From Acidimicrobiia bacterium (lineage in GTDB: Bacteria > Actinomycetota > Acidimicrobiia > IMCC26256), in NCBI GenBank assembly GCA_023262065.1, contig JALRDW010000094.1, forward strand, positions 1-18,486: a stretch of 18,486 nt of DNA. The letters run 5' to 3'. Shown piece after piece: positions 1 through 7,915 of this stretch. Under the pieces are notes generated by a model. The model searched no databases and had not been told where the DNA came from. It was given only the letters and a program-made list of their open reading frames with translations. The first letter of the stretch is position 1. Each line of letters opens with the position of its first letter. The position numbers and the translations under genes are program-made.

Positions 1-260
1 CGATCCTCCGGACCACCGTCGACCACCTCGATCCCGACGCGCGCCTCGCGGCCATCGCCGCCGACGCGCCGCCCTACGGTCGACTGCTCGGCGCGATCCG
101 CGGCGCGCGGCTCACCATCACCGACGTGGTCGCGAAGGAGAAGTACGGCGGCAACCGCACGCCCGAGCACCGGCGACGCATCGCCGAGGCACTGGTGCGC
201 CGGGCGGGACCGAACGACCTCGCCGCCCGCGAACGACTCCTGGGCCGGATCGGCGACTGA
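1..260 (+). CDS. C-terminal part of a possible FMN-binding PaiB-like protein (start outside window)
   Basis: The frame is open from base 3 to a TGA at 258-260, so about 85 C-terminal residues are visible. They read as a compact alpha/beta tail containing I-x-G-x(4)-IT-D-x(3)-K-x-K-x(3)-NR, followed by an arginine-rich helix. That spacing resembles, from memory, the C-terminal end of FMN-binding negative transcriptional regulators (PaiB, PF04299), where an ITxxxGKxKxSQNR stretch comes before a last helix; here the SQ is GG. PaiB-type proteins adopt a split-barrel flavin fold and are linked to oxidative or sporulation control in Bacillus. The gene runs towards ftsY and ends in Gly-Asp-stop, 20 nt from the ftsY stop. 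The coding frame is well supported; the family is a tentative call, and another flavin-reductase-like or unrelated protein is possible. Confidence 0.5.
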   Translation, partial: ILRTTVDHLDPDARLAAIAADAPPYGRLLGAIRGARLTITDVVAKEKYGGNRTPEHRRRIAEALVRRAGPNDLAARERLLGRIGD

Positions 261-291
261 CCGTCGACGCGCCGACGATCTCAGTCGCCGA
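250..291. terminator. Bidirectional hairpin spanning two convergent stop codons
   Basis: An exact 11-bp inverted repeat (250-260 with 281-291) encloses a 20-nt loop that holds a nested 5-bp stem (262-266 with 273-277). The arms contain the TGA of the left gene and the TGA of ftsY; both genes end in GGC GAC TGA. Its position between convergent genes suggests transcription termination in both directions. There is no T-run on either side, so it is not a classic intrinsic terminator. Confidence 0.5.
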
Positions 292-1429
292 ACAGGGCGG
301 CGGCGAACTCCTCGGGGTCGAAGGGCACCATGTCGGCCGCACCCTCGCCGATCCCCACGACCTTGACCGGGATCCCGAGTTCGGCCTGGATCGCAAGCAC
401 GATGCCACCCTTCGCGGTGCCGTCGAGTTTCGTGAGCACGACCCCGGTCACCTCGACGGCCTGCGCGAACTCGCGGGCCTGGGTGAGGCCGTTCTGGCCG
501 GTCGTGGCGTCGATGACGAGCAGCACCTCGGTGAGCGCGTCCGGCGTGCGGTCGACGATGCGCCGCAGCTTCTTGAGCTCCTCCATGAGGTTGACCTTGG
601 TGTGGAGCCTCCCGGCGGTGTCGACGAGCACCAGGTCCGACTCCCGCGTCTGGGCCGAGGCCATCGCATCGAACACCACCGACCCGGGATCGGCACCCTC
701 CTGCCCTCGCACGAGCCAGGCCCCGGTGCGCTCGGCCCAGGTGCCGAGTTGCTCGGCCGCCGCGGCCCGGAAGGTGTCGGCCGCCGCGAGCACCACCTTG
801 TTGCCGTCGCCGACCTCGCGCTGCGCGAGCTTCGCGATGGTCGTGGTCTTCCCGACCCCGTTCACCCCGACGAACATCCAGACCGTCGGCTTGACGGGCG
901 CGCGGTGCAGCGTGCGGTCGCCGGGCGCGAGCAGCGCCGCCACCTCGGCCCGCAGCAGACCCTCGAGCGCACCCGGGTCGGTCACCCGCTCGGCCTTCGC
1001 CCGGTCGCGCACCGCCTCGACGAGGCGGGTCGCCGTGCTCACCCCGACGTCGGCGAGGATGAGCGCCTCCTCGAGCTCCTCCCAGGTCTCGTCGTCCACC
1101 GTCGACCGGCCGGCGATCCCGGTGAAGGCCCCGGCGAGGGCCGCCCGGGTGCGCCCGAGGCGATCGCGCAGGCGCGGCCGCTCCTCCACGACCGGTTCGA
1201 CGCCCGGTTCGACGACCGGCTCGACGGTGGTCGGCGCGACCGGATCGGCGACGGCGGGTTCGGCGACCGCCGTCCCACCACCCGTCGCCTCCGGGGGCCG
1301 GTGCGGGGCCTCGACCGTGGGGCCGATGGGGCCGGCATCGCGCGCGGAGCGCCGGGAGAGGACGAGGCCGCCGACGATGAGCAGCACGGCCAGCGCCAGG
1401 ATGAGGGTGACGACGAGCACGGGGTTCAT
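281..1429 (-). CDS. ftsY: Signal recognition particle receptor FtsY
   Basis: SRP receptor GTPase of 382 aa that docks the Ffh-ribosome-nascent-chain complex at the membrane for co-translational insertion. Residues 3-25 form a clear transmembrane helix, followed by an R/R anchor and a Pro/Val/Glu-rich linker (about 31-85) in place of the long acidic A domain of E. coli. The N domain spans about 86-175. The G domain carries the P-loop GVNGVGKT (188-195), DTFRA (218-222), DTAGR (270-274) and TKLDG (333-337), all intact. The ATG at 1429 puts the membrane helix at the very start; no strong Shine-Dalgarno is visible. It lies 46 nt downstream of the mscS-like gene and is probably last in the smc-mscS-ftsY unit. 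FtsY rather than Ffh, because there is no C-terminal M domain. Confidence 0.97.
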   Translation of the reverse strand: MNPVLVVTLILALAVLLIVGGLVLSRRSARDAGPIGPTVEAPHRPPEATGGGTAVAEPAVADPVAPTTVEPVVEPGVEPVVEERPRLRDRLGRTRAALAGAFTGIAGRSTVDDETWEELEEALILADVGVSTATRLVEAVRDRAKAERVTDPGALEGLLRAEVAALLAPGDRTLHRAPVKPTVWMFVGVNGVGKTTTIAKLAQREVGDGNKVVLAAADTFRAAAAEQLGTWAERTGAWLVRGQEGADPGSVVFDAMASAQTRESDLVLVDTAGRLHTKVNLMEELKKLRRIVDRTPDALTEVLLVIDATTGQNGLTQAREFAQAVEVTGVVLTKLDGTAKGGIVLAIQAELGIPVKVVGIGEGAADMVPFDPEEFAAALFGD

Positions 1430-1475
1430 GGCGTCGCCGAGGCTAGCGGGGGTGTCGGGGGCCGGACCCCGTCGC

Positions 1476-2459
1476 TCACTTGGTGGGTGGGAGCCCGATC
1501 GACGAACCCATCGCGATCCCGGCCGCCTCGAGCGCGGCCTTCACCTGGCCGCGCAGCGCCCGGGCCACCTTCCACTGCTGGGCCGAGGTGGTGCGCACGC
1601 TCACCCGGACGACCACGCGCTCGGCGGTCATCGACTCCACGCCGAGCACCTCGGGCGGGGCGAGGAGGTCGGCCCGGGTCGCGTCGTCCGCCATGAGCGC
1701 GGTGGCTGCGGCCTGGAGGCACGCGTCGGCGGCGTCGAGGTCGACGTCACCGGCGAGCGGCACGTCCACGTTGACCACGGCCCAGCCCTGGGACTTGTTG
1801 CCGACCCGCCGGATCTCCCCGTTCGGCACGTGCCAGACGACACCGTCGATGTCCCGCACCCGGGTGAGCCGCAGCGTGACGTTCTCGACCGTGCCGATCG
1901 CCTCACCGAGGTCGACCACATCGCCGACCCCGTACTGGTCCTCGACCACCATGAATGCACCGGTGACGAGGTCGCGCACCAGGGCCTGTGAGCCGAACGC
2001 GAGGGCCGCACCGATGATGCCGACGCTCACCCCGAGCGTCGCGAGGTTGACGCCCAGCACATCGAGGCACATCACCGCAGCCGTTCCCCACACGAGGAGG
2101 GCGGCGACGCTGCGCAGCACGGTGTTCATGGTCGCGGCGCGCTGCTCGCGGCGCTCTCGCGCGTGGTCCTCGGTGAGGGCCCGCAGGCCGGTGCGTTGGG
2201 AGAACGCGGCGAGTCGGCCGCTCCCCTCGGCCGTCGCGCGGCGCACGAACCGCCGGATGAGGATGCGTGCGACGCGGGAGACCACCCACGCGACGAACAG
2301 GATCGCGACGACCCGCAGGGGCCGCGACAGCAGGTCCACCGCCCGGGCCACACCCTCCGACCCGGTCGCGTCGTAGACGAGTCGACACAGGCTCGACTGC
2401 TCGGCAGCCGCCCCGCAGGCTCCGTCGGGTGCGGCGGCCGCCAGCACCACGCCGATCAC
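1476..2459 (-). CDS. MscS-family small-conductance mechanosensitive channel
   Basis: Membrane protein of 327 aa with the MscS core. Hydrophobic segments lie at about 2-10 (short), 47-68, 117-132 and the pore helix 138-160, which is Gly/Ala-rich (VGIIGAALAFGSQALVRD), followed by the beta-domain signature VEDQYGVGDVVDL (172-184) and VPNGEI (211-216). A C-terminal alpha/beta domain runs from about 228 to 315. The family opens under membrane tension to release solutes on osmotic downshock; some members act in other processes. The start is GTG at 2459, overlapping the smc stop as GTGA, which implies translational coupling; there is no separate Shine-Dalgarno. A cytoplasmic stretch of about 40 residues rich in Arg and Glu (70-110) links the second and third helices. 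The family is secure; the physiological role next to smc and ftsY is unknown. I leave the symbol blank because many paralogues share this fold. Confidence 0.9.
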   Translation of the reverse strand: MIGVVLAAAAPDGACGAAAEQSSLCRLVYDATGSEGVARAVDLLSRPLRVVAILFVAWVVSRVARILIRRFVRRATAEGSGRLAAFSQRTGLRALTEDHARERREQRAATMNTVLRSVAALLVWGTAAVMCLDVLGVNLATLGVSVGIIGAALAFGSQALVRDLVTGAFMVVEDQYGVGDVVDLGEAIGTVENVTLRLTRVRDIDGVVWHVPNGEIRRVGNKSQGWAVVNVDVPLAGDVDLDAADACLQAAATALMADDATRADLLAPPEVLGVESMTAERVVVRVSVRTTSAQQWKVARALRGQVKAALEAAGIAMGSSIGLPPTK

Positions 2460-5400
2460 TGCAGGACGATCTCGCCGCGCAGGCGCTGGCTGACGACCCG
2501 GGTCGATCCGCCCGGCGGCATCGAGACGCCGAACATGCAGTCACCGGCCTCCATCGTGCGCCGCTGGTGGGAGACGATGAGCAGCTGCGCCTCATCGCGG
2601 AACTCGTGCACGAGATCGAGGAAGCGGTGGAGGTTCACGTCGTCGAGCGCGGCCTCGACCTCGTCGAGCAGGTAGAAGGGCGAGGGGCGCGAGCGGAACA
2701 CTGCGAACAGGAACGCCATGGCGGTGAGCGAGCGTTCGCCGCCGGAGAGCAGCGAGAGCCGCTTCGTGTTCTTGCCCGAGGGCCTCGCCTCGATCTCGAT
2801 GCCGGTCTCGAGGAGGTTGCCCGGGTCCGTCAGGAAGATCCGACCCGATCCGCCCGGGAACAGCGTCGTGAACAGATCCGTGAAGTTCTGCTGCACGTCG
2901 TTGAACGCCGACTCGAAGACCGTGACGATCTCGAGGTCCACGGCCTTGATGACGCGCTGCAGCTCCTTGCGCGAGGACTTCACGTCCTCGAGCTGCTGCT
3001 GCAGGAAGTCGTGCCGCTCCTGGAGCGCGTCGTACTCCTCGAGGGCGAGCGGGTTGATCGGACCCATGATGCGCAGCTCGCGCTCGAGGTCCCGGGCCCG
3101 CCCGGCGAGCGTCGTGCCCTCCGGGGGCTCGGGAGCCGGCGCATCGAGCGCCGAACCGGGCTCGCAGTCGAACTCGGTGCGGATGCGCTCGACGAGGGTC
3201 TCGAGCCGCAGGCGCGTCTCTGCGTCCTCGACCTCGAGCCGCTGAGCCTGCTCGCGCACCCCCATGAGGGAGCGCTCGGCCTCGGCCCGCTCCTTGCGCA
3301 GGACGTCGAGCCGACCCCCGGCCTCGCTGGCCCGGGCACTGCGCCGCTCGTGCTCGCCGCGCAGCCGGGCGAGCGCGTCGTCGATGAGGGACGTGCGCTC
3401 GGCCAGTCGGCCCGCCACCGCGTCGAAGGCCGCCGCCCGCGCCGCGAGCTCGGCCCGCCGACGCTCGGCCTCGGCCTTGGCCTCAGGGTTGCGTGACAGC
3501 CGCTCCTCCACCGCATCGATCCGACGCTGGATGCCGGTGCGGCGCTCCTCGACCGCGGCGCTCCGGACCTCGAGGTCGCGCCGCAGCGATGCGACCGCGG
3601 ACTCCCGGGCCTCGAGCTCCCGCATCCGCGCCGCACGCGCCTCGGCGATCTCGTGCGCGTCCCGTTCGGCCGCCTCGAGCGCGGGCAGGGCCGCCTCGAG
3701 CTCGGCGATGCGGGCCCGCTCCGCGACCAGCGCCTCGCGTTGTGCGGTGGCACCCGCCTCGGCCGTCCGCTGCTCCCCCTCGCGCTCGGCGATCTCCGCC
3801 CCGATGCGGGCCACGGCCGCAGTGGCGGTCTCGAGTGCCACCGCGTTGGCCCGGTTCGCCTCGCGGGCCGCCTCCTCGCGCTCCCGAGCACTGCGCTCCG
3901 CGGCGCGTGCGCCGTCGAGCGCCGTGCGGGCCGTGGAGGCCGCGCCCTGGGCCTCATCGGCCCGCTCCCGCGCCTCGTCGAGCGCGGCCTGCGTCGCACC
4001 CGCCGACTCGTCCGTGCCGATACGCCAGGCCGACCGGCCGCCGAACCGGTCGCCGGACCGGGTGACGGCGACGACGTCGGGGCGGGCCAGCGCGACGTCG
4101 AGCGCGCGGGACCAGTCCCCGTCCACGAGCACATGACCGGCGAGCAGGCGGGCGAGGACCGCCTCGAGGCCGGGCAGCGAGGTGCGGACGCAGTCGACGA
4201 GCGCACGGGTCCCCGGCGGGACCATCTCACCCTGCACCGACTGGATCGACGCATCGACGACGAGCAGCAGGGCGCGTGCGTCGCCGTCGACGAGTCGATC
4301 GAGGGCGCGCTTGGCCGCGTCGCCGCCCTGGACGACGATGGCCCGCATCGCGTCCCCGAGTGCCGCGGCGACCGCCGCCTCCGTTCCCGCCTCGATGGTG
4401 AGGTGGTCGACGAGTGGCCCGGCCACCCCGGCCATCCCGTCGATGCGCGCCGCTCCGGCGGCATCGCGTGCGCTGTCGAGTGCGAGCGCGAGTGCCTCAG
4501 CCCGCGCCGCCCATCGACTCGCGTCGGCCTCGGCCCGGCGCAGCGACTCCTCGGCGTCCCGCGCCCCGCGCTCGGCGGCCTCGAGGGCGTCGCGGGCCGC
4601 CGTCGCGTCGGCCACCAGCGACTCCGAGGCCGTACGGGCAGCCTCGGCGCGCGCCTGCTGGGTCTCGCGCTCGACCGTGAGCGCCACGATGCGCTCGGCG
4701 ATCGCCCGAGCCCGGGCCTCGATCCGATCCGGCTCCGCCTCGGAACGGCTGAGGGACTCTCGCCGAGCGGCCAGCTCGCGACGCGCCGCCTCGGCGTCGC
4801 CCCGATCGGCCGACCCGTCCTCCTCGGCCCGGAAGGCCGCGCGCGCCCCGGCCACCTCGGCCTCGGCGGCCGCGATCTCCTCGGCCCGAGCCCCGAACCC
4901 CGCAGCCTCGTCCGCCACCGCGGCGAGTTCGGCCCGCAGCGCCCCCGACTCCGCCACGAAGTTCTCCACGACCCCCTCGTCGGCCGCCGCCCGCATCTCG
5001 CGCTCGACGCTGCGCTGCTTCTCCACGAGCAGCGCGCCCACGCCCCGGGCCCGCTCGCGCAGCCCCTCGACCCGGGCGAGCATCGCTGCGAGGTCGCCGT
5101 GCCCGGCGACGGTGAGCGCCCGCTCGGCATCGAGCACCGACAGGTCGAGTTCGCGCAGGCGTGCCTGCAGCGTCGCGTCGTCACCCGCGAGGCGCGCCCT
5201 GGTGTCGACGATCCGCTCGGTCTTGGTCTGGAGCCCGGCGAGTTCGTGGCCGGCGAGGTGCAGTCGGATCGCCCGGAGCTCGTCGACGAGCCCGTCGTGG
5301 CGGCGCGCCGCGTCGGCCTGCCGCTGCAACGGGGCGAGGCCGCGCCGGACCTCCCGCAGCAGGTCGTTGAGGCGGATGAGGTTGCCCTCGGTGGCCTCGA

Positions 5401-5941
5401 GCCGACGCTCGGCCTTCTCCCGGCGCTTGCGGTACTTCAGGACTCCGGCGGCCTCCTCGATGATGAGGCGCCGGTCCTCGGGCCGGGCGTTGAGGACGGT
5501 GTCGAGCTGACCCTGCCCGACGATCACGTGCTGCTGGCGGCCGATGCCGGAGTCCGAGAGCAACTCCTGGATGTCGAGGAGTCGGCAGGGCACCCCGTTG
5601 ATGGCGTACTCGGAGTCACCGCTGCGGAACAGGGTGCGCGTGATCGTGACCTCGGAGAACTCGATCGGCAGCGCACCGCTCGCGTTGTCGATGGTGAGCG
5701 ACACCTCGGCCCGGCCGAGCGCGGGGCGCTCCTGGGTGCCGGCGAAGATGACGTCGTCCATCTTCCCGCCGCGCAGGGAGCGCGGTCCCTGCGCGCCGAG
5801 CACCCAGGCGACGGCGTCGACGAGGTTCGACTTGCCGGAGCCGTTCGGCCCGACCACGACCATGACGCCCGGCTCGAACTCGAGGGTCGTCTTGTCGGCG
5901 AACGACTTGAAACCCCGGAGGGTCAGTGACTTGAGGAACAC
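2456..5941 (-). CDS. smc: Chromosome segregation protein SMC
   Basis: Structural maintenance of chromosomes ATPase (1161 aa from the chosen start), the core of the bacterial condensin that loops and compacts DNA with ScpA and ScpB. Numbered from GTG 5941: FLKSLTLRGFKSFADKT opens the N-terminal head, Walker A GPNGSGKS is at 31-38 and the Q-loop region follows. An Ala/Arg/Glu-rich coiled coil runs to about 495, the hinge spans about 498-643 with its Gly-rich core, and the returning coil leads to the ABC signature LSGGERS (1065-1071) and Walker B YLLDE (1090-1094). All head motifs are intact. GTG 5941 matches where SMC proteins normally begin and has GGAGAAAGGG ending 9 nt upstream. In-frame ATG 5977 and GTG 5992 would add 12 or 17 residues with no family match. 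The stop overlaps the mscS-like start. ScpA and ScpB are not in this window. Confidence 0.96.
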   Translation of the reverse strand: MFLKSLTLRGFKSFADKTTLEFEPGVMVVVGPNGSGKSNLVDAVAWVLGAQGPRSLRGGKMDDVIFAGTQERPALGRAEVSLTIDNASGALPIEFSEVTITRTLFRSGDSEYAINGVPCRLLDIQELLSDSGIGRQQHVIVGQGQLDTVLNARPEDRRLIIEEAAGVLKYRKRREKAERRLEATEGNLIRLNDLLREVRRGLAPLQRQADAARRHDGLVDELRAIRLHLAGHELAGLQTKTERIVDTRARLAGDDATLQARLRELDLSVLDAERALTVAGHGDLAAMLARVEGLRERARGVGALLVEKQRSVEREMRAAADEGVVENFVAESGALRAELAAVADEAAGFGARAEEIAAAEAEVAGARAAFRAEEDGSADRGDAEAARRELAARRESLSRSEAEPDRIEARARAIAERIVALTVERETQQARAEAARTASESLVADATAARDALEAAERGARDAEESLRRAEADASRWAARAEALALALDSARDAAGAARIDGMAGVAGPLVDHLTIEAGTEAAVAAALGDAMRAIVVQGGDAAKRALDRLVDGDARALLLVVDASIQSVQGEMVPPGTRALVDCVRTSLPGLEAVLARLLAGHVLVDGDWSRALDVALARPDVVAVTRSGDRFGGRSAWRIGTDESAGATQAALDEARERADEAQGAASTARTALDGARAAERSAREREEAAREANRANAVALETATAAVARIGAEIAEREGEQRTAEAGATAQREALVAERARIAELEAALPALEAAERDAHEIAEARAARMRELEARESAVASLRRDLEVRSAAVEERRTGIQRRIDAVEERLSRNPEAKAEAERRRAELAARAAAFDAVAGRLAERTSLIDDALARLRGEHERRSARASEAGGRLDVLRKERAEAERSLMGVREQAQRLEVEDAETRLRLETLVERIRTEFDCEPGSALDAPAPEPPEGTTLAGRARDLERELRIMGPINPLALEEYDALQERHDFLQQQLEDVKSSRKELQRVIKAVDLEIVTVFESAFNDVQQNFTDLFTTLFPGGSGRIFLTDPGNLLETGIEIEARPSGKNTKRLSLLSGGERSLTAMAFLFAVFRSRPSPFYLLDEVEAALDDVNLHRFLDLVHEFRDEAQLLIVSHQRRTMEAGDCMFGVSMPPGGSTRVVSQRLRGEIVLQ

Positions 5942-6000
5942 GCGCGAGGTCCCTTTCTCCGCTCCTCGGGGGACCATAGCGACGCGTCCCACGGAGCGCG

Positions 6001-6027
6001 CGAATACCGGGGGTCCGCGCCTGTCAA
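6001..6027 (-). promoter_or_regulatory. Putative smc promoter (TTGACA / TATTCG)
   Basis: On the minus strand a perfect -35 hexamer TTGACA (6027 to 6022) is followed after 15 nt by TATTCG (6006 to 6001). It lies in the 134-nt gap between acyP and smc, just after a hairpin. The spacer is 2 nt shorter than ideal and the -10 lacks its final T, so strength is uncertain. The predicted transcript start is near 5993. Confidence 0.45.
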
Positions 6028-6057
6028 GGGGTCGGCGGACGGATCGCCGGTCGGGGC

Positions 6058-6075
6058 CCGCCGCCCCTGCGGCGG
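6058..6075 (-). terminator. Hairpin immediately after acyP
   Basis: A perfect 7-bp GC stem (CCGCCGC, 6058-6064, with GCGGCGG, 6069-6075) with a 4-nt loop begins 1 nt past the acyP stop. No T-run follows on the minus strand. Together with the promoter-like site just downstream it probably marks the end of the plsX-to-acyP unit. Confidence 0.4.
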
Positions 6076-6076
6076 C

Positions 6077-6352
6077 TCAGGTGATCCGGAAGCCGGCGAG
6101 TCCGGCGGGGGTCCGGACGCTCACCTCGACATCGTCCACCCGGGCCCGGCTCGGGCCCTCGTGGCACCAGGCCACCATCCGGTCGACCGCGGCCGACGGG
6201 CCCTCGAAGACGGCCTCGACCCGGCCGTCGGCGAGGTTGCGCACCCACCCGGCGACCCCGAGGTTGCGGGCCTGCTCGCAGCAGGTGTCCCGGAACCAGA
6301 CCCCCTGGACCCGGCCCGAGACGAGCACGTGCCGGGCGTCGGGCGCGTCCAT
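6077..6352 (-). CDS. acyP: Acylphosphatase
   Basis: Small cytosolic hydrolase (91 aa) that cleaves carboxyl-phosphate bonds such as acetyl phosphate or 1,3-bisphosphoglycerate. The signature VSGRVQGVWFRDT lies at 11-23 with catalytic Arg21, and GWVRNLADGRVEAVFEG at 35-51 has catalytic Asn39; the C-terminus FRIT closes the alpha/beta sandwich. Length matches the family. The chosen start is ATG 6352, which overlaps the mutM stop as ATGA; an upstream GTG or ATG at 6364 would add only four residues inside mutM. The residue after QGV is Trp instead of the more usual Gly or Phe, a common bacterial variant. It is last in the unit, followed by a hairpin. An enzyme acting on acyl phosphates beside plsX is suggestive, but no specific substrate can be read from the sequence. 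Confidence 0.93.
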   Translation of the reverse strand: MDAPDARHVLVSGRVQGVWFRDTCCEQARNLGVAGWVRNLADGRVEAVFEGPSAAVDRMVAWCHEGPSRARVDDVEVSVRTPAGLAGFRIT

Positions 6353-7191
6353 CAGTGCTGGCACCCGGGGCAGAAGTGGGTGGACCGACCGGCGAAGCGC
6401 ACGCGCTCGATCGTCCGGCCGCAGCGCAGGCAGGGCTCGCCGGCCCGGGCGAAGACGGCGTGCTCGTGCTGGTAGGTCCCGGCCCGCCCGTCCACGTCCA
6501 CGTACTGGCCGTCGGCGAGCGAGGATCCGCCGCAGCGCACCGCGGCGTCGAGCACCTCGACCATCGCCGCATGGAGGCGCGCCACCTCCGCCGGGGTGAG
6601 GGAATCGGTGCGGTGGTCGTGACGCAGGCCGGCCCGGAACGCGATCTCGTCGCCGTAGATGTTCCCGATGCCCGCGATCGTCCGCTGATCGAGCAGCGCC
6701 GACTTGAGGCGCGTCCGGCGCGGGGTGAGGCGGGCGGCGAGCACCGCCGGGGTCGTCGCCCGGTCGAGCGGCTCCGGACCGAGGGACGCGAGCTCGACCA
6801 CCGCACCGTCGCGGCTCCGGGTGGCCGAGACGAAGAGCTCCCCGAAGGTGCGCGGATCGACGAACCGCAACTGCCCGCCGTCGGTGAACGTGAGCACCAC
6901 GTGGGTGTGCCTCGCCCGGGGGCGGGTCGCGTCGGCAGTCAGGATCAGTTGCCCCGACATCCGCAGGTGCGCGACGAGCACCGAGTCGTCGTCGAGCCGC
7001 AGGAGCAGGTACTTGCCGCGTCGATCCACCCGGCGCACGGTCCGACCCACCACGGCGCCACCGAACTCGTCCGCGTCCGCATGACGTCGGATGGATCGGG
7101 CCCCCGTCGCCTCGACCGCGTCGACGGTGCGACCGACGACGCCGCGTGCGAGACCGCGGCGCACGACCTCGACCTCAGGGAGTTCCGGCAT
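6352..7191 (-). CDS. mutM: Formamidopyrimidine-DNA glycosylase (Fpg/MutM)
   Basis: Bifunctional DNA glycosylase/AP lyase of 279 aa that removes 8-oxoguanine and formamidopyrimidines from oxidised DNA. The protein begins MPELPEVE, giving the catalytic Pro2 and Glu3. The catalytic Lys60 is in RRGKYLLL, the lesion-probing Met78 in RMSG, Arg113 in DPRTFGEL, and Asn177 in the helix-two-turn-helix GIGNIYGDE. The C-terminal zinc finger has Cys254, 257, 274 and 277 and ends CPGCQH. All Fpg-specific features are present, so Nei (endonuclease VIII) is unlikely. The start overlaps the end of rnc by 17 nt, and its stop overlaps the acyP start, so it is embedded in a translationally coupled run. The pairing rnc-mutM next to smc is a familiar bacterial arrangement. 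Confidence 0.97.
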   Translation of the reverse strand: MPELPEVEVVRRGLARGVVGRTVDAVEATGARSIRRHADADEFGGAVVGRTVRRVDRRGKYLLLRLDDDSVLVAHLRMSGQLILTADATRPRARHTHVVLTFTDGGQLRFVDPRTFGELFVSATRSRDGAVVELASLGPEPLDRATTPAVLAARLTPRRTRLKSALLDQRTIAGIGNIYGDEIAFRAGLRHDHRTDSLTPAEVARLHAAMVEVLDAAVRCGGSSLADGQYVDVDGRAGTYQHEHAVFARAGEPCLRCGRTIERVRFAGRSTHFCPGCQH

Positions 7192-7900
7192 CGGTCCCCG
7201 GGTCCGACGCGGAGGCGGTGCGCAGGTATGCCGCGGCCCGGCGCGCTGCGGCCTGCTCCGCCGCCTTCTTGCTCACGCCGGTGCCGCGACCGCGTTCGAT
7301 GCCCTCGAGGAGGACGACGGCGGTGAACACCTTCTCGTGGTCGGGACCCTCGCCCTCCACGCGGTAGCGCGGGAGTCCGATCCCGCGCTCGAGCGCGAGT
7401 TCCTGCAGGGAGGTCTTCGGATCGTCGGCCCCGGGGATCGCCGCAGCCCTCGCGACCCGATCGGCGAGCAGGTCGAGGATCACCGAACGGGCCCGCGCCT
7501 CCCCACCATCGAGGTACACCGCGGCGAAGATCGCCTCCATCGCGTCACCGAGGATCGACCCCTTGTCGCGCCCACCGGCCGCCGCCTCGCCCTTGCCGAG
7601 CAACAGACACTCACCGACCCCGATCGTGCGGGCGACCTCGGCGAGGTTCTCCGTGTTCACCACCGAGGCGCGCACCTTCGACCACTGACCCTCGGAGAGG
7701 GTCGGGTGCGCGTGGAACACGTGGTCGCTGATCACGTACCCGAGCACGGAGTCCCCCAGGAACTCCAACTGCTCGTTCGAGATCTCGCCCGCGTGCTCGG
7801 CGCAGTAGGAGCGGTGGGTGAGGGCGCGTCGGAGCAGGGACTCGTCGACGAACACATGCCCGATGCGGGCCTCGAGCGCCCGCCACGCCGGCTCGGTCAT
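7175..7900 (-). CDS. rnc: Ribonuclease III
   Basis: Double-strand-specific endoribonuclease (241 aa) that processes pre-rRNA and structured mRNAs. The RNase III signature NEQLEFLGDSVL lies at 42-53, with metal-binding Glu46 and Asp50, and the second catalytic pair Asp119/Glu122 in LGDAMEAIFAAVYLDGG. After a short linker comes a double-stranded RNA-binding domain (about 160-227) ending in the GVSKKAAEQAAA helix (208-219). A Ser/Asp/Gly/Pro tail of about 14 residues completes it. ATG at 7900 places the catalytic domain at residue 6 onwards and lies 15 nt beyond the acpP stop; no strong Shine-Dalgarno is visible. The end overlaps mutM by 17 nt. No missing catalytic residue. Confidence 0.97.
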   Translation of the reverse strand: MTEPAWRALEARIGHVFVDESLLRRALTHRSYCAEHAGEISNEQLEFLGDSVLGYVISDHVFHAHPTLSEGQWSKVRASVVNTENLAEVARTIGVGECLLLGKGEAAAGGRDKGSILGDAMEAIFAAVYLDGGEARARSVILDLLADRVARAAAIPGADDPKTSLQELALERGIGLPRYRVEGEGPDHEKVFTAVVLLEGIERGRGTGVSKKAAEQAAARRAAAYLRTASASDPGTDAGTP

Positions 7901-7915
7901 CGCGGCCGGTCGTGC

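Noticed and set aside
1430..1475. GC-rich inverted repeat between mscS-like and ftsY
   Set aside because: Only short, broken pairings of G and C runs; no stem longer than 4-5 bp, so no terminator or site is claimed.
4400..4900. Repeated CTCGAG/GCCTCG-like motifs in smc
   Set aside because: They are codon repeats encoding Ala-Glu/Leu-Glu in the coiled coil, not a DNA repeat element.
3653..5929. 758-aa plus-strand open frame opposite smc
   Set aside because: Antisense shadow of smc; long frames opposite Ala/Arg/Glu-rich coiled coil in a high-GC genome are expected, and no start signal or motif supports it.
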